A DNA stretch of 64,000 nucleotides from Apis mellifera (GCF_003254395.2 NC_037650.1:3100001-3164000), one strand, 5' to 3'; shown: positions 12,110-26,202, counted from the stretch's first letter. Made by a program: numbers and translations. Notes: generated by a model not told the origin, from the letters alone.

Positions 12110-13755
12110 TGTAGAAAAGTGTGCAACGTAAATAAAAATTTAAACGGACAACAACAAATTCCAATGGACAACGCGAAAGTTCCTCGCCTATTTTATATCT
12201 TCCTTTTTAATCGTATTCGTAATATCGTGCATCGAGATGATACACAAACAAATGAAGAAAAGTGTACAACGTAAATAAAAATTCCTTTTTAATCATGTAA
12301 TATCGTAATATCGCACGATCCATCAGAGTCGATACACAAATATACACGAATGAAGAGAAGTGTGCAACGTAAATAAAAATTTAAACAGACAACAAATTTC
12401 AATGGACAATACGAAAGTTCCTATTATATTTTCTATTATATCTTCTTTTTTAATCGTAATATCATGATCGTATATATTTCGATCTGAGTCGATACACAAA
12501 CACACACAAATGAAGAAAAGTATGCAATAAAAATTTAAACGGACAATAACAAATTTCAATGGACAATACGAAAGTTCCTCGCCTATTATTTTTAATCGTA
12601 TTCGTAATATTGCACAATCGTGTATATTTCGATCAATCAGAATTGATACACAAACACACACAAATGAAGAGAAGTGTGCAACGTAAATAAAAATTTAAAC
12701 GGACAACAAAATTTCAATGGACAACATCGTTCGAATGTTCCTATTTTATATCTTTTTAATCGTGTTCGTAATATCACGATCGTATATATTTCGATCGATA
12801 TACGAATGAAGAAAAGTGTGCAACGTAAATAAAAATTTAAACGGATAACAACAAATTTCAATGGACAATACGAAAGTTCGTCACCTATTTTATATCTTCT
12901 TTTTTAATCGTATTCGTAATATTGCACAATCGTGTATATTTTGGTCGATCAGAGTCGATACACAAACACACACAAATGAAGAAAGTAATAAATAAAAATT
13001 TAAACGGACAATAACAAATTTCAATGGACAACACCATTCGAAACTTTCTATTTTATATCTTTTTAATCGTAATATCACGATCATATATATTTCGATCGAT
13101 ACACAAATGAAGAAAAGTGTGCAACGTAAATAAAAATTTAAACGGACAACAACAAATTTCAATGGACAATACAATGAAAGTTCCTCGCCTATTTTATATC
13201 TTTCTTTTTAATCGTATTTGTAATATTACGATTATATATATTTCGATCGATACACAAATGAAGAAAAATGTGCAAAATTTTATTTACGATGGAAATATGG
13301 AAATAAAAATTTAAACGGATAACAAAATTTCAATGGACAACACTGTTCGAAACTTCCTATTTTCTATTATATCTTCTTTTAATCGTATTCGTAATATTAC
13401 GATCGTGTATATTTCGATCGATCAGAGTCGATACACAAATACACACAAATGAAGAAAAGTATGCAATAAAGATTTAAACGGACAATAACAAATTTCAATG
13501 GACAGTACTGTTCGAAACTTCTATATTTTATATCTTTTTAATCGTGTTCGTAATATCACGATAGTGTATATTTCGATCGATACACAAATGAAGAAAAGTG
13601 TGCAACGTAAATAAAAATTTAAACGGACAAGAACAAATTTCAATGGACAATACGAAAGTTCCTCGCCTATTTTATATCTTTCTTTTTAATCGTAATATTC
13701 GTAATATTAGGATCGTGTATATTTCGATCGATCAGAGTCGATACACGCACAGATT
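12110..13755. repeat. Tandem array of about 11 units, mostly 135-165 bp
   Basis: A unit containing GTGCAACGTAAATAAAAATT, then ACGGACAACAACAAATTTCA, then AAAGTTCCTCGCCTATTTTA, then TTTCGATCGATCAGAGTCGA and a CACA-rich tail repeats about eleven times. Unit heads lie near 12118, 12260, 12359, 12521, 12675, 12818, 12982, 13116, 13268, 13459 and 13597. Units differ by indels and missing segments. Short open frames inside, such as those starting MCNVNKNLNGQQQ, recur simply because the DNA repeats. The array ends abruptly at about 13755, where GC-richer DNA begins. Confidence 0.9.
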
Positions 13756-16700
13756 ACACGCACGCGCGCGAATTAAGCGGAGCGGAGGCTAAGATTGGAA
13801 GCGTGCACACCCCCTGAAAATACAATATACACGAGGCTCGTGCTCGATGGGCATGGCCGGTGACACCCACCCGGACCCGATGGTTCCTGTTGCTAAATAA
13901 TAAGCGCCTCCGTTCCAACACAACGAGCGTCGAAAGAGGAATGACGAATGCCCAAAAGCTCTACCCCATTAGGTAAAGAATCACCTATTAAAACCGTGGC
14001 GCGGAGGGTGGAGCGGGTTTTTCGAGGGTAGAAAGAAGGATCTCGAGTGACAGGAAGGAGCGAGTTCTCCGTTTTCAGAACAGCTTCCGGCTTTTTCCAA
14101 GGAAACTAGCCGTCTTTCAACTTTCGCCCTTCCTTTTCGAGCGACCTTTTTTCTTCTTTCCTCTTCTTTTTTCCCCTCGAAGAAATCGCGATAAAATTCG
14201 GCTACGATCTCGTTCGTTTCTCCGTTTGTTTAAACTTTCTATTTTCTTTTATTGTCCAATCTTTCACGAATAAGAAGATTTAGCAACAAGATTTTTCGTC
14301 CCCCTTAATTATCCCTTGTATTCGTTTTCGAACGAATTATTTCTCTTCGAACATTGATCGTAATGAGATGTAATCATCGAAGAGAACGATACAATGGTCG
14401 ATCCGATCGAATCGCGAAATAAGCGTGTTGTAAAACGTGCGTGCACGCGTGTGTGTGTCATTTGGCATCATCCTTGAGCAGCTGCTAGTCCCGAAAAGTC
14501 GCGTGTATAGCTAATAGTGGAGGAACTTGTGATATATTACCCTTTTTCGAAAGGCGAATATTTCTTTTGTACTTGGAAAAATTAAAAAAATTACCGTTGC
14601 TTAGAGCGATATAAACTTTTCGAGCTATAGAAATTTTCTTTCCTTTTTTTTTTTTTTTTGGTAAAGATTTCCCGTTCGAATCTACCTTTGTGAGATTCAT
14701 TGTGTTTCAGGTACATGATGGAAACTTTGTGTCCCAGTTTACGATTCGTTCTAAGCGAGGAGGACAATGATACAACGGTATCCGCCACGAAAAAGCAACG
14801 TCACAAAGGGGAGCAGGCCCGGTAAACTAAACCACAGAAGTACTGTTACCGTTGTTGCCGCTTCGAGAAAGTTCGAGACACGGAAAGTTTTCAACCGTCT
14901 GTCCGACGATGCTCTTTTGTTCGACTCTTTTACCGTAGGAGATAATTGGAGGCAAGATTTTATTATCAAGATTATAAAAATCTACATTATTGTTAGAACC
15001 TTGAAATAAAGAATAAAATTCCTCCTCCTCCCCGATCCCGTTCAATCCTTCAATCCAATGCGCTTTCTGATTCGAAAATTTCGAAAAAGAGAGAGAAAAG
15101 GAAAAGATTTTATCAATCATATCATATGAAATCATTCTCCAATGCAAATTCCGTGTTGAATTCTTCGAATAAGACTATATAGTACTAGCATTCATTGTTC
15201 CTCCTCATTGTTTTATATATAATATAAATTTATACGATCGTACGCGATCGTGTAATTAATAAGCGCGGGAAGGATGCAAGAACGTATCTCCGTCGCTCGT
15301 TTCTAACCTATACCGCAAGTCTTATTACAGTCCCCGCCCACGCGAGTCACAGTCGATCGCGGTATGTCGGCCGTATTTCTCTCTCGTAATCGAGGTGATA
15401 CCTCGCCTAGCTAATATCTCTTTGCCTTTCCATCCCGTTTTCTCGCGCGATGCGTGCAAAATCTCATAAAATCGTGGACATCCTCTTTCGTGTGCGCGTG
15501 CAACGAGCGCATTAATGCCCATCTCGTTAAGTTTCTTGCGAGGTGGCGGCAGTTATTAACGCGTACGACGCGGCGTTCCCTCGCCTCCTCCAGTCCAGTT
15601 TTTCCGCGGATTTTGCGAAACTTTTGCAGTATACGTATCCTGCCTCATTTGCGTCTCTAATCGGCGCACCATCGGATCGTAATTACCGTCATTATTTCGC
15701 TGTACGAAAATAAGAAGACGGATGGAGGATGCGATCGAGGATTTTCGAGGTTATGTTCGTTATGTATACGCGAGTGCAGCATGCTTTGTTGTTGTTGTTG
15801 TCCAAAGGAATATTCGTATAGCATATCGTATGTAAAGTATCAAAATCGAATTGGGGGAGTGTAGTTTTCGTTGAATGGATTCGATTGAATGATTGGATTC
15901 TCGTTTCGAACTTTTCTCGCATTATCCGTCGCGTCGAAGGATTCGTGTATCGAATTCTCTTTTTTTATTTGCAGTTTGGTTTTTATCTTCGAATATATTT
16001 AAGAAAATTTGGAAAATAGGAATGTGTATTCTGTAAAGAAACGTGTTCGAGTTTATCGACAGGTGTTAATTTAATTCAAGAATTAAGTTTCCGATTATTT
16101 TTACTACGTGGTGGGCGAAATTTGTACACTTTTTAAATTAAATTATTAAAGTCGAGAATGAACTTTTCTTTTTAAAGTAGCTTCGTCCAAGCATAAATAC
16201 GCGTCTCTCTGTAAGATATATTTCGCGAATAATATTCGTCATCGCATTTACACTGAATATTCTTCGACGATGGAACATCCTTTGAACTAATTTTCAACGA
16301 TTACGCGTCAAGAACGCATAAGAAAGCATTAGCAGAGGTTCTATTCTATCTATCCGACGAAGATCGAGGAGGGATTCGGTTCGCGATGACGAGGCCGAGA
16401 TCGTAAATTACTCGGAGAGTGGAGCCTCTTCTTCGATGAAAGGGAAGTTGGGAACCGTTGGCTGGCACCGACCGATTCCGTGGCGCACCATCCTCCCCTC
16501 CCTTTTCCATTATATACGATGGAAACGCAGTTTGTCTTATCGTCCGTCATCCAGCAATAGGCGAGAGGAGCATTGCTTCGCTAAACTAATGGGACTCGCA
16601 CCGGTAAATCACCGGCCACAATACGAGAAGCCACGGCCTCTCTGCTCGCAATTCACGAGGGGTCCAGCGTCCATTCCCCTCCCATAAAAGATTAGGATAC

Positions 16701-19700
16701 GTCCATGTTGAAAGTGGAAAATCTCGCGATTTGATCCTCGCGATCGATCGTTCCAAATCGATCACAATGGGGAAAAAATTTTCTCTTGTAACGTTTCTCG
16801 TCGATTCGTGGCTCTATTAAACGAGGAAGAGGTATATGAAATATTACGTATGGAATTTACGTTTTCCAACATTTTTCCAACAAACTTTCCAATAAACTTT
16901 GAAAGAGAGAGATAGAGAGAGGGAGAGTTATAATCTCGAACGTTTGTCCATAATAATAATAATAATACCAATCGCCACAATGGGGAGGGGAGAAGGAGGG
17001 GGGTTCGAGATTTCATTTGCCAAGTCGGAGAGTTTCAATTACTCTACGTCCATCAATTTACGGTTGCAGCAGTTTCAACATTGCGCCGCTTTCCGATCCC
17101 GGATGCGGCGGAACAGAAGAGGGCCGCCGCCGCCGCCTCGATGCCTGCCTCGATGCCGGCCGCGGCGATCTCATCTTAAAAAGCACTTTCGATACTTGAG
17201 AGCGAAAAGCGGCGAGAGGGAACGCCTCGGGTACGGCGTATAATGGTAATAATAAACGTTATCGAGGTTTCGTTGGCGTTTCGAGGTGGAGACGATAAAA
17301 TGTTTAGCGACGGATGGTTACGGCCACGTAAACAAGGTTCCGGGGGCGTGAGTAAATCTATAAACGGACCTTCCTTCGTTCTTTTTATCGAATCTTTCAT
17401 CGAAACAATCGAATTTGAAAACTCGGTTAGAAATACTCGAGTCCTCTTTTTTAGGATAATCGATTGATCGTCTCGTGTTTGTGAACAGCTCTTCAATATT
17501 TCCTATCCTAAGAATATATCGTGCATGTTAAAATGAGGTAACTTAGAAATGTTACAAATTGGATGATTCGAAAGGATTTGAAATTCACGCGGGTCAAAGT
17601 AGAATGGAATCGCTTTTTTGTAAAAGGTAATCAAATTATCTCATAATTAAAGGTATTCCGCCCAGTCATCTCTTCGAGAGAAAGCAATTGTATTCGTTGA
17701 CAGCTTCCATTTCTTTTTTACAAAAGGATTAACAAGATGGACACGCATATATACATAGGAGTAGATCGAATCGACCATTTTTTAATTCCCTTCTGTCGAA
17801 CACCATTTCCTTTTCGAAATGTACGATTAAAAAGAATTTCAACTACAAAAGGGGACAAGTTTACGTGTAGATACGCTCGTAAAATAAAACTCTCTCTCTC
17901 TGTCTCGTGGCGGCTTCTGTCCATTAGACAGGATAAGATCTGTTGCCGGTCGATCGGTCGATCTTTACTCTCTCGACCCCAATTTGTATCTACACCCGTC
18001 ATCACGGTGTACCTTTGCAAACTGCGGCTTTGTCGGAATGCGAAAAGCGATAGTTAATTCCGCGATAAGATCGCGAAAATGTCGCACCTCTCTAATCGCA
18101 AACCGTTGTCTCGAAGAAGAAAATTAAGGGCTCGAACTCGGCGAGGAAATTTCTTCCACGCGCTTTTTCTCTCTTTATTTTAAAAGAAGTATGGAATTTA
18201 ATCCTTAACCCTTTCACTCTCTCAAGCTCTGACATCGTTCACGATTTTATCTTATCAAACAGTTTTACCAAACCACCTCGCATTCCAATTTTGGAATAAT
18301 GGCGTGAAATGAAATTTGAAGAAATTTGAAGAGGACGAAACATTGGGGATAGAGATCGATTTATTGAAAATCTGGAGAGGGGGAATACGAGGAACGAGGA
18401 GAAACGAGGAGAGTGAAGGAGTCTCGGACATCGGCCACGAAGAATCAATTAAAACGCTCGAAAACAACCCTCGATGATCGAGAGAGAGAGGGGGGCCGGA
18501 TATTGACGGGCGAGGGGGAGCTTCGAGGTGGTGTCCTGTCGTATTACGATTGGATTATGCGGCCAAAATCGAGATTCTCGATTCGAGCGAGGCGAGGGCG
18601 AGAAGACGAGGGTCTGACTGGTGGCTTGACTCTCATTGTGTCGGCTTCTGCCCTTTTGCCTCCCCCTGCCTGCCCCCCTCTATAAAGGATAGCATTAGTA
18701 ATGGGTTTTAATTACTTTATAATGAGGCCATGATTTGCCCTTTCCGACTGGCGCCGAGATTGGAGGCGCAGAAAAACAAGAGTGGCCGCCGCAGCCGCCG
18801 CCGCGGCTCGCGATTTACTGGCAGCTTGATGGCTTCATACTTGATTTCCTGAAGAACAAAGAGGCGAGGTGGGGCCTTGGATCGACCACTTTTTTTCGGG
18901 TGGTAGGGAAATAAAACGGATCCGTCCTCCTCATCTTCCTCCTTCTCTTTCTCTCGTCTTGCGATCCACTGAACGCGACGAGTCTCGTTTTTTCCCTCCC
19001 CTCGAAGAGAAAGAAAATTTTCGATACTTTTTTTAACGAGAGAGAGAGAGGACGGAAATGGAAGAAAAGTCATCACGACAAGAGTGAGTATCGCTCGCTT
19101 ATTAACAATTCTGAGCAGCTCATTTAGATACCTGCGCTCTCCTCTCTTCCCTCCCTCGAGGAGGGGAGACAAGCGGAGAGAACGAGAAGAGTGACTAATG
19201 CGTTTGCGGCTACCTGAAAAAGCGGCGATGCGGCGGACCATCAAAGGATTCGTTGGCGCCGCTCGCGGCGTCCGAACCGAGAGGAAAGAAACCACGTCTT
19301 TGCTCCGCGAGTTTGCCTTATCTCCCTTTTGTTTTTTCACTCGCTTGAAAATCTCGCGAGAGATAACGAAGAGAGATCCTTCTCTCTTCGTTTCGCACTT
19401 ATCATCCTCCTCAAATTAATTATTCTCTCTTTATTCTCGCTATCAAGATTCGGCTATAATATTTAAACTCGATCGATTTACGGGGGAGAGAAGAAGGGTT
19501 GGATTCGGGCGATAAATTTCGCGCGTAAATCGGATGCAAATTAGAAATAAATTACACCCCTTATCCCATCGTTTGACTGGCATGCAACTTCTGTGAAACA
19601 ATTTCCCTCCCCTCTTCCTCCTTCCACCCCCATCCTTCACTACCGTCGCCCCCTCCCTCCATGCTTCGTCACTCTTCGACTCTCGGTCGTATCAATCAAC

Positions 19701-20555
19701 TAATTGCTCCACGAGCCAATTATATCGTTATTTAATTAATTACAAACGCGCAATTGCCGCCGTCGAGGCTGCGCCCCACGCAGCGTTAATTACAACCGAT
19801 CCTCCCTCGATTTCTGAATTGCTCTCTAACGCCTACCGTTGTCGTTGCAACTTTGTCGAAAGTGTCTGATTGAAGCGATGAATATTCCTCGACGAGGAAT
19901 ACGCAAGTGATTACGAATATCGAAGGAAAGGATCGATCGAATTCTTTCGTGTGGATAATTGGATGCGAGGGGAGAAGGAGAAAGAAAGAAACGTTCTCTA
20001 GTTGAACATCTGTACGCGCGATCGATTCCCTTGCACTGTTATTATATTATATATATTCGCGAAGAAGGAAGTTGGAAGTTGGTAACATCCTTCCCTCCGC
20101 ATCGAGGAGTTGTGAAACGTGTAAGCGTATCATTATCACCGATGAGGTTACGCCCAGGCCACGTCGCTTTTCCCATCGTTTCCAATTGCAGTAGTTCCTA
20201 GTTGGTTGCCTGTCAACGCTCATGATCGAACGTGGACGAAATTTGAAATTTGTGAAGCAAGATCGAGCACTCCTTTTTCTTTTCTTCTTTGAAAATCTTT
20301 GGTTCAATCTTGGAATTAATCTCGAGGGAGAAATTATGGTAAATTACGCCTTGAAAATTTATTCTCGATTGGATCTGTTTCGGCGAGATTCAGGGAGAAT
20401 CTCGATGGATGGAAACGATAATAGTTGGAGAAAAAGCGGGGGGACCACAGGCAAGGATATTTCTCTGCCGGCAATATCTATCGAGTTTATGTCCCGTCGT
20501 AAACCGGCTCCTCTTTCCTCCTGAGAAGGGGCGGTAGCTCCTCGCCACCTTAGAC

Positions 20556-20564
20556 TATAAAAGG
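20556..20564 (+). promoter_or_regulatory. TATA-box-like element
   Basis: TATAAAAGG is a strong match to the TATA consensus. No gene or clear initiator follows within 100 bases, so its role is unknown. The longer 13-mer GACTATAAAAGGC recurs on the minus strand at 26203-26215. Confidence 0.22.
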
Positions 20565-20640
20565 CGACCGATCCTCTGCCTCCCCCTTCTCTCTTCGTGG
20601 CTAATGAGCCGTGTGTGTTTATGCGATTTGCGATTCGACT

Positions 20641-20668
20641 ACCGGATCCCTGTGCGGGATCCACCGGT
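20641..20668. other. Imperfect inverted repeat (hairpin)
   Basis: GGATCCC and GGGATCC flank a 5-base loop. An outer ACC/GGT pairing continues after a small bulge. It is short and may be chance. Confidence 0.4.
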
Positions 20669-21399
20669 TAATAGGAATTTATTTCCAAATGTCTAATTCG
20701 ATCCTGAAAAAGAGAAAAGAAAAGAAAGAAAATTCCTTCGAATCGACGAGATTTTCGATCAATTATCGTTGTTATCGTATATCGAAACAACAATTTGGAG
20801 AGAAAAAAAAAGGAGGAGGAGGAGAAGAAGAGGAAAAAAGAGGGGAATGGAATGGACGGAGGGGAGGAGGAGAGGGAAGGAAACGATCGTGGAAAGGATG
20901 GACCCACTGGCCCGGAATTAAAGTACCAGTACCACCCAGTGACGCCCTGGACCACCTAGGGGTCGACAGGGGCGTTGGTTCGAGGCGTCCTTGATACGCC
21001 CCTGCGCGTGCTGGGCACGACTTCCCCGCAGCAAGCAGCTCCACGCGCTTTATTCAACCGTGTGGATAAAGATTGCAATGCTCCGCGTGCGCTAGGCGAA
21101 ATCGGGATTATTGCTCGCAGGGGCGAGGGCGTGCCGTTGGACAACCCCCTCCGAAATTCGGCGAAGGAGAGAAAGCGTGCCTCCCCCCTGCACACCTCCG
21201 ATTTTTTTCTAGATTATTATCCTTATTTATTCCCCTTGGTCAAATCTCTTCGAAGGTGTCCAATGTAAGAGATGAAGTAAAAGGACGTTCTCAGAGTTTT
21301 GTATTAAGTTTTCTCCTCTGATATCTCTTTATTCATTTTCCTTAAACTATTTCTCGTCAAGTTATTATGTGATCTTTGATTGATTCTTATAATGGGAAC

Positions 21400-22690
21400 G
21401 ATTAATGGTTTCAGAAGTTGTATTTTTTCCTCGATTATTATCTTTTTATTCTCCTTTTTCTCTTCGAAAGTGCGATTGTTCAATGAGAATAAGAAGCGAA
21501 GTAGAACAATTAGAGTTATCAGATTTCCTCGATTATTATCTCTTTATTCTCCTCCTCCTCTTTGAATCTTCGAAGGTGCGATTGTTCAATGAAAATAAAA
21601 AGAGAATTAGAAACTAGATTAAATTTTTCCTCGATTATTATCTTTTAAATTTTCGAGAGTACGATTGTCCAATAGCAATAAGAAGCGAAATGGAACGTTT
21701 TTAAAGGTTGTATTAAATTTTTTCCCCGATTATTATCTCTTGAATTTTCGAGAATGCGATTGTTTAATGGAAAAGTGGAATAGATTAACATTTTCAGAGA
21801 TTGTATTAAATTTTTCCTCGATTATTATCTTTTAAATTTTCGAGAGTGCGATTATCCAATAGGAATAAGAAGGGAAATAGAACATTTTTAGAAGTTGTAT
21901 TAAATTTTTTCCTCGATTATTATCCCTTTATTCTCCTCCTCCTCTTTGAATCTTCGAAGCTGCTGGTCTAATGGAAATAAGAAGCGAACTAGAACTATTA
22001 AAGTTTTTAGAAGTTGTATTAAATTTTTTCTCGATTATTATCCTTTTATTCTCCTTCTCTTTTTCGAAGGTACGATTGTCCAACGAGAAAGTGAAATAGA
22101 TTAACGTTTTCAGAAGTCGTATTAAATTTTCTCTTCGATTATTATCCCTTTATTCTCCTCCTCTTCTTTGAATCTTCGAAACTGCGATTGTCCAATGAGA
22201 ATAAAAATCGAAATAGAAACTAGATTAAAGTTTTCAGAGTTAAATTTGTATTAAATTTTTTCCTCGATTATTATCTCTTGAATTTTTGAGAATACGATTG
22301 TTTAATGGGAAAGTGAAATAGATTAACGCTTTTCAAAAGTCGTATTAAATTTTCTTCTCGATTGATATCCCTTTATTCTCCTCCTCTTCTTTGAATCTTC
22401 GAAACTGCGATTGTCCAATGAAAATAAAAATCGAAATAGAAACTAGATTAAAGTTTTCAAAGGTTTTCTTCTCGATTATTATCTTAAATTTTCGAGAATG
22501 TGATTGTTTAATGGGAAAATGGAATAGATTAATGTTTTCAGAGCTTGTATTGAATTTCTTCCTCGATTATTATCTCTTAAATTTTCGAGAGTGCGATTCA
22601 TTAATGGAAAAGTGGAATAGATTAACGTTTTCAGAGGTTGTATTGAATTTTTTTCTCTGATATTCTTTACTCCTTTTCCTCGTATCATCC
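21400..22690. repeat. Degenerate tandem array, about 80-115-bp units
   Basis: About twelve copies of a unit built from TTCCTCGATTATTATCTCTT, TTTTCGAGAGTGCGATTGTC and a tail near AGAAGTTGTATTAAATTTTT. The TGCGATTGT block recurs near 21471, 21578, 21661, 21755, 21848, 22071, 22184, 22291, 22408, 22500 and 22594. Some units carry an extra CTCCTCCTCTTTGAATC segment, which makes two alternating unit types. This AT-rich island lies between GC-richer flanks. Confidence 0.88.
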
Positions 22691-25600
22691 AACGGGACAA
22701 TAAGAGAATAAGAACGCGAGGAGAGACACTCCTGTCTTGAAATTAATCGACACTCGATTCCTTCTCTTCCTCTTCCGATTTTTCGAATAAAGAAAGAGAA
22801 ATCGGAGGTAAGAGACAACTCGGGGCTCGTTTCTTCTGAAAAAGTCCCGAGTCTGGCCAACTGTCACTTTCTTCATCCAGATGACGGTAACGTGTCTTTC
22901 ACGGAAAATATAACGAGGTGGCCGTATCTCCAACATCTGGAGGACCGAGATCCGCCGCGCCATGTGGCAAGGAGGAGGGAGAGAAGACATCGGAGCCGCC
23001 TCGAATTCCAATTCCTCTCGATTCAAGCGCGCGTGTACCGATAATCACCCGCGAATATATCCGCGGATATAAGAAACAAGAAATTCTACTTCTCTCGTAG
23101 AAATTTTCCTAGCCGACAAAGGCCTATCGAGCTTCGCCTCGATAAAGGATGGAGTTATGGGCGGAGTTTCATCGAGGCGCGCAAAGGATTTCCCTTTGTT
23201 CTACATCCGTTTCACGAAACCGAAACGCATTAGAGGAGAGGGAAAAGAAAAAGGTTCCCTCGTTTCGAAACGCAATATTTCTTCGATTCGTTAAGCGCCG
23301 TAACGAATCCTCAGCCTTCGAGGCCCGTGCCCGAAAAAACAAATAAGGAAAGGAGCACCTTTCCGCCTCCTCCTTCTCGATCTGTGGCTCAATTAACAAA
23401 AATCTCGCGACAATCAAGCGAAAGGATTCGTGAATAAACCGGTCACCCAACGTATGTACGAGCTAACCGTATTCTCCCTCCTCTCCCCCCCAATGTAATC
23501 GGATCTCCTATATCTTGTACATCGACGTGGCATTGAACCATCGGTTCAGCTGTTTCCGGTGGGCGTAAACGTGAAAACGGGTTCGCGATTCTTTTCGACC
23601 TACCGAAAGAAACGCAACAACGGCGCAGAGGGAAGAAAGGCAAAGAAAAGTGTATTAATAATAAGGAAGAAGGAGCGAAACAAAGGGGGCCCAGGGAGAC
23701 GGCGCGTACGCGTTTTCGGTGCACGGGCGAAAAGGGTGGCCGTTGTTGCGCATATCTCAGGGGCGTAACCGGTGACCTCCTGCCGTTGGGGCACGCCGGG
23801 GTACTTCAGGGTGCCCCTACGTCGAATTATCGTCCCAGGAGGTGCCGAACCACCTCATCCCCTCCCCCTTTGCTGCAGTGGACGATGATTGCTGGTGTCT
23901 CGAGTTTCCTCTCAGCACGTGCGACCACCTCCCGCTGCTCCCAATGCTGCTCCCACCGTGAGATTCGCCGACTTGTTATTGTCTTGGTTGTTTGCTCGGT
24001 TTGCACGGCCACCTTGTTGCGTGGCTGCCATCTTCCCTCTCGAGCAATTGTCAAATTTTGAAATTAAGGGAATCTCGCGTACTTGGAGGCGATTTGAGAA
24101 TTGGAGGATTGGGAGAAAAGCAACTGTTTTAACGTGTGGGGGTGAATGAGATAGTCCGATTGAGAGATAGCCGAATTGTATTCTCAGGGGAGGTCCGTTC
24201 CTCGGATGTAATTCGTATTATTACTTAATGCAACCCGCCTATAACTGAGATTACGTCCTCTGGAAACACGGTTTGGAAGACACGAGGCTTTTGTCACGCC
24301 TCTGTTGGATCCGTTTCCATGGCCGGAAAAGGGATATACACAACGCTTTTCTAACGTGTAATTATCCCGATTGTTCGAGATGGAAACGAGTTATATACAT
24401 ATTCATATATATATATATACACGTAATCGAAATGGATTTCGAAATGGTCATTTCTTACTTCGTTCGATTCCTACCCGCCGTATGATTGTATGTTTTCCTC
24501 GTACAATATATCGAGGAAATGATCGGCTTATCCCCTGCACCTTGTCATTTTCCTATTATTGCACAGTTGCCGTAGACGCGCTACATTTTATATCCAATCT
24601 TTTCCAATGGAATAAGAGAGGGACGCGATCGGCAACCGTTGTTGTCCTCCACCCTCCCTCTCTCGAGGGGTGGAATTTATCATATTTCGAGGCGGCCAAC
24701 ATGGTGGCAGGAATGGGGGATAATTAGCGTTACGAAATTAATAAAACGAGGCGGCGGGATCGCGTGTCGCGATGAATCTCGAGCTCGATTCGACACGGGA
24801 TAGAGCGAGGAGAGGTGCGCGCGTCCCAGGTCGAAGCTATCAGGTTGTTGTTCAGGTATGCTCGTCCTGCCCCGTGAACACCATTGGTCGGTGGAAAGGA
24901 ACCACGCCTGCTCACCTGCGGCTCAACGCAGGTTCCTCCGCGAGGAGGGAGAGAGGTTACCTGGCTAGCTGACGTCACCAAAGTCACGCTACTACCACTG
25001 CTCGTTCACGAGCAAACCGTATGACATTTCTCTCTTATGCGTCGGTATTCCAACTGTTGGAAGAAAAAGTGTATAAATTCCTTCACGAAACGGAGCAAAG
25101 TTTATCTCTCCTGCTAGGAAAATTATAAGAGGGAGAGGGATTAAAGGCAATGGCTGTTGATTCAGCGAAGGTTTGGTTGGAAACGGCTCGGTGGAGGCCT
25201 ACGAGCGGCGCCCCGTATGAAAATTCATGAGCGCCTCGAGTCAAAGGCGGTTGATATCCGTGTTCAGAAAATGGCGTCGTTAACATTAAATGGGCACCAT
25301 TATGCCCGGCCTACCAACACACGCCGCGGCTGGCGTGTGCACCACGGCAACGAGTCCGGTTACGGGTCCCAGGGGTGGCGGAGTGGAAGCGCGGCGCGCT
25401 GGATATATACGCGGAGTCGGCGTCTCCGAGGCGCACCACCACCGCGACATTGCCGTTTGGCATGCGACGTGTAGAAGCTCCGCGCTATCATTTCAAGCCG
25501 TTCCATTCGAAAAGGGTGTGACTCGGGCTGTAATTTGGAGAAAAAAAAAAAAAAGAAACGAATAAAGAGGAAGGGAAACCGATTACACCCAGATTACCGC

Positions 25601-25775
25601 ACAATGCATACCGCCATTAACTCGGTTACTCCTTTCACGGTGAGTGTATCGTATCGTAGATCGCAGCGACGATTGTTCGCTTAACTCGAGCGGTGGCTTT
25701 TCCCTCCGCCTGATATCGCGGAGGCGAGACGCCAAGTTTGGCTCGCCTCTCACCGTTCCCCCCTCTTTTTCTCTC
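22691..25775. other. Gene-free unique DNA
   Basis: GC-richer DNA with no recognisable gene. It includes a short TA run near 24405-24418 and a perfect TGACGTCA at 24970-24977. Open frames of 60-120 codons overlap in several frames and have no motif. Confidence 0.45.
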
Positions 25776-25779
25776 TGAA

Positions 25780-26045
25780 GAAAGGAAAAGAAGGAGTGAC
25801 GAGTTCGAAAAGACGGAAAGAGGAAAGGAAAAGAAGGAGTGACGAGTTCGAAAAGACGGAAAGAGGAAAGGAAAAGAAGGAGTGACGAGTTTGAAAAGAC
25901 GGAAAGAGGAAAGGAAAAGAAGGAGTGACGAGTTCGAAAAGACGGAAAGAGGAAAGGAAAAGAAGGAGTGACGAGTTCGAAAAGACGGAAAGAAGAAAGG
26001 AAAGGAACGAGTGACGAGTTTAAAAAGACAGAAAAGAAGAAAGTA
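25780..26045. repeat. 43-bp minisatellite, about six copies
   Basis: GAGTTCGAAAAGACGGAAAG recurs at 25801, 25844, 25887, 25930, 25973 and 26016, exactly 43 bp apart, with only a few substitutions. The purine-rich strand is the plus strand. The 153-codon minus-strand open frame across it (25635-26096), with a repeated LFKLVTPSFPFLFPSF-type motif, is a product of the repeat. Confidence 0.95.
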
Positions 26046-26202
26046 GAAGGGAAGATAGGTGTTGGAGAAGGAGAGAAGGGCTGTCTCTCGAGTCAATATT
26101 GACGTATGCAGAGCAGAGATGACGGAGATATTGGATGTTTCCGGTGGAGGATTCGGGAACGCTCTTTGGCCTGTCCCTCCTCCTCCCCCTTTCGCTAGAT
26201 TT

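Larger units (their letters stand above)
13756..21380. other. Gene-free, mostly unique GC-richer DNA
   Basis: I see no credible gene here. It contains poly-T and poly-A runs (for example 14645-14660), GA tracts (16903-16920, 18480-18491, 19038-19050) and AATAATAAT near 16952-16966. A TATA-like word lies at 20556. A 207-codon open frame at 18717-19340 (minus) has no motif, and its Arg/Lys/Ser-rich make-up is what CpG/GA-rich non-coding DNA gives. Confidence 0.5.

Noticed and set aside
18717..19340. 207-codon open frame, minus strand
   Set aside because: Arg/Lys/Glu/Ser-rich with GA-repeat segments and no motif; typical of CpG/GA-rich non-coding DNA.
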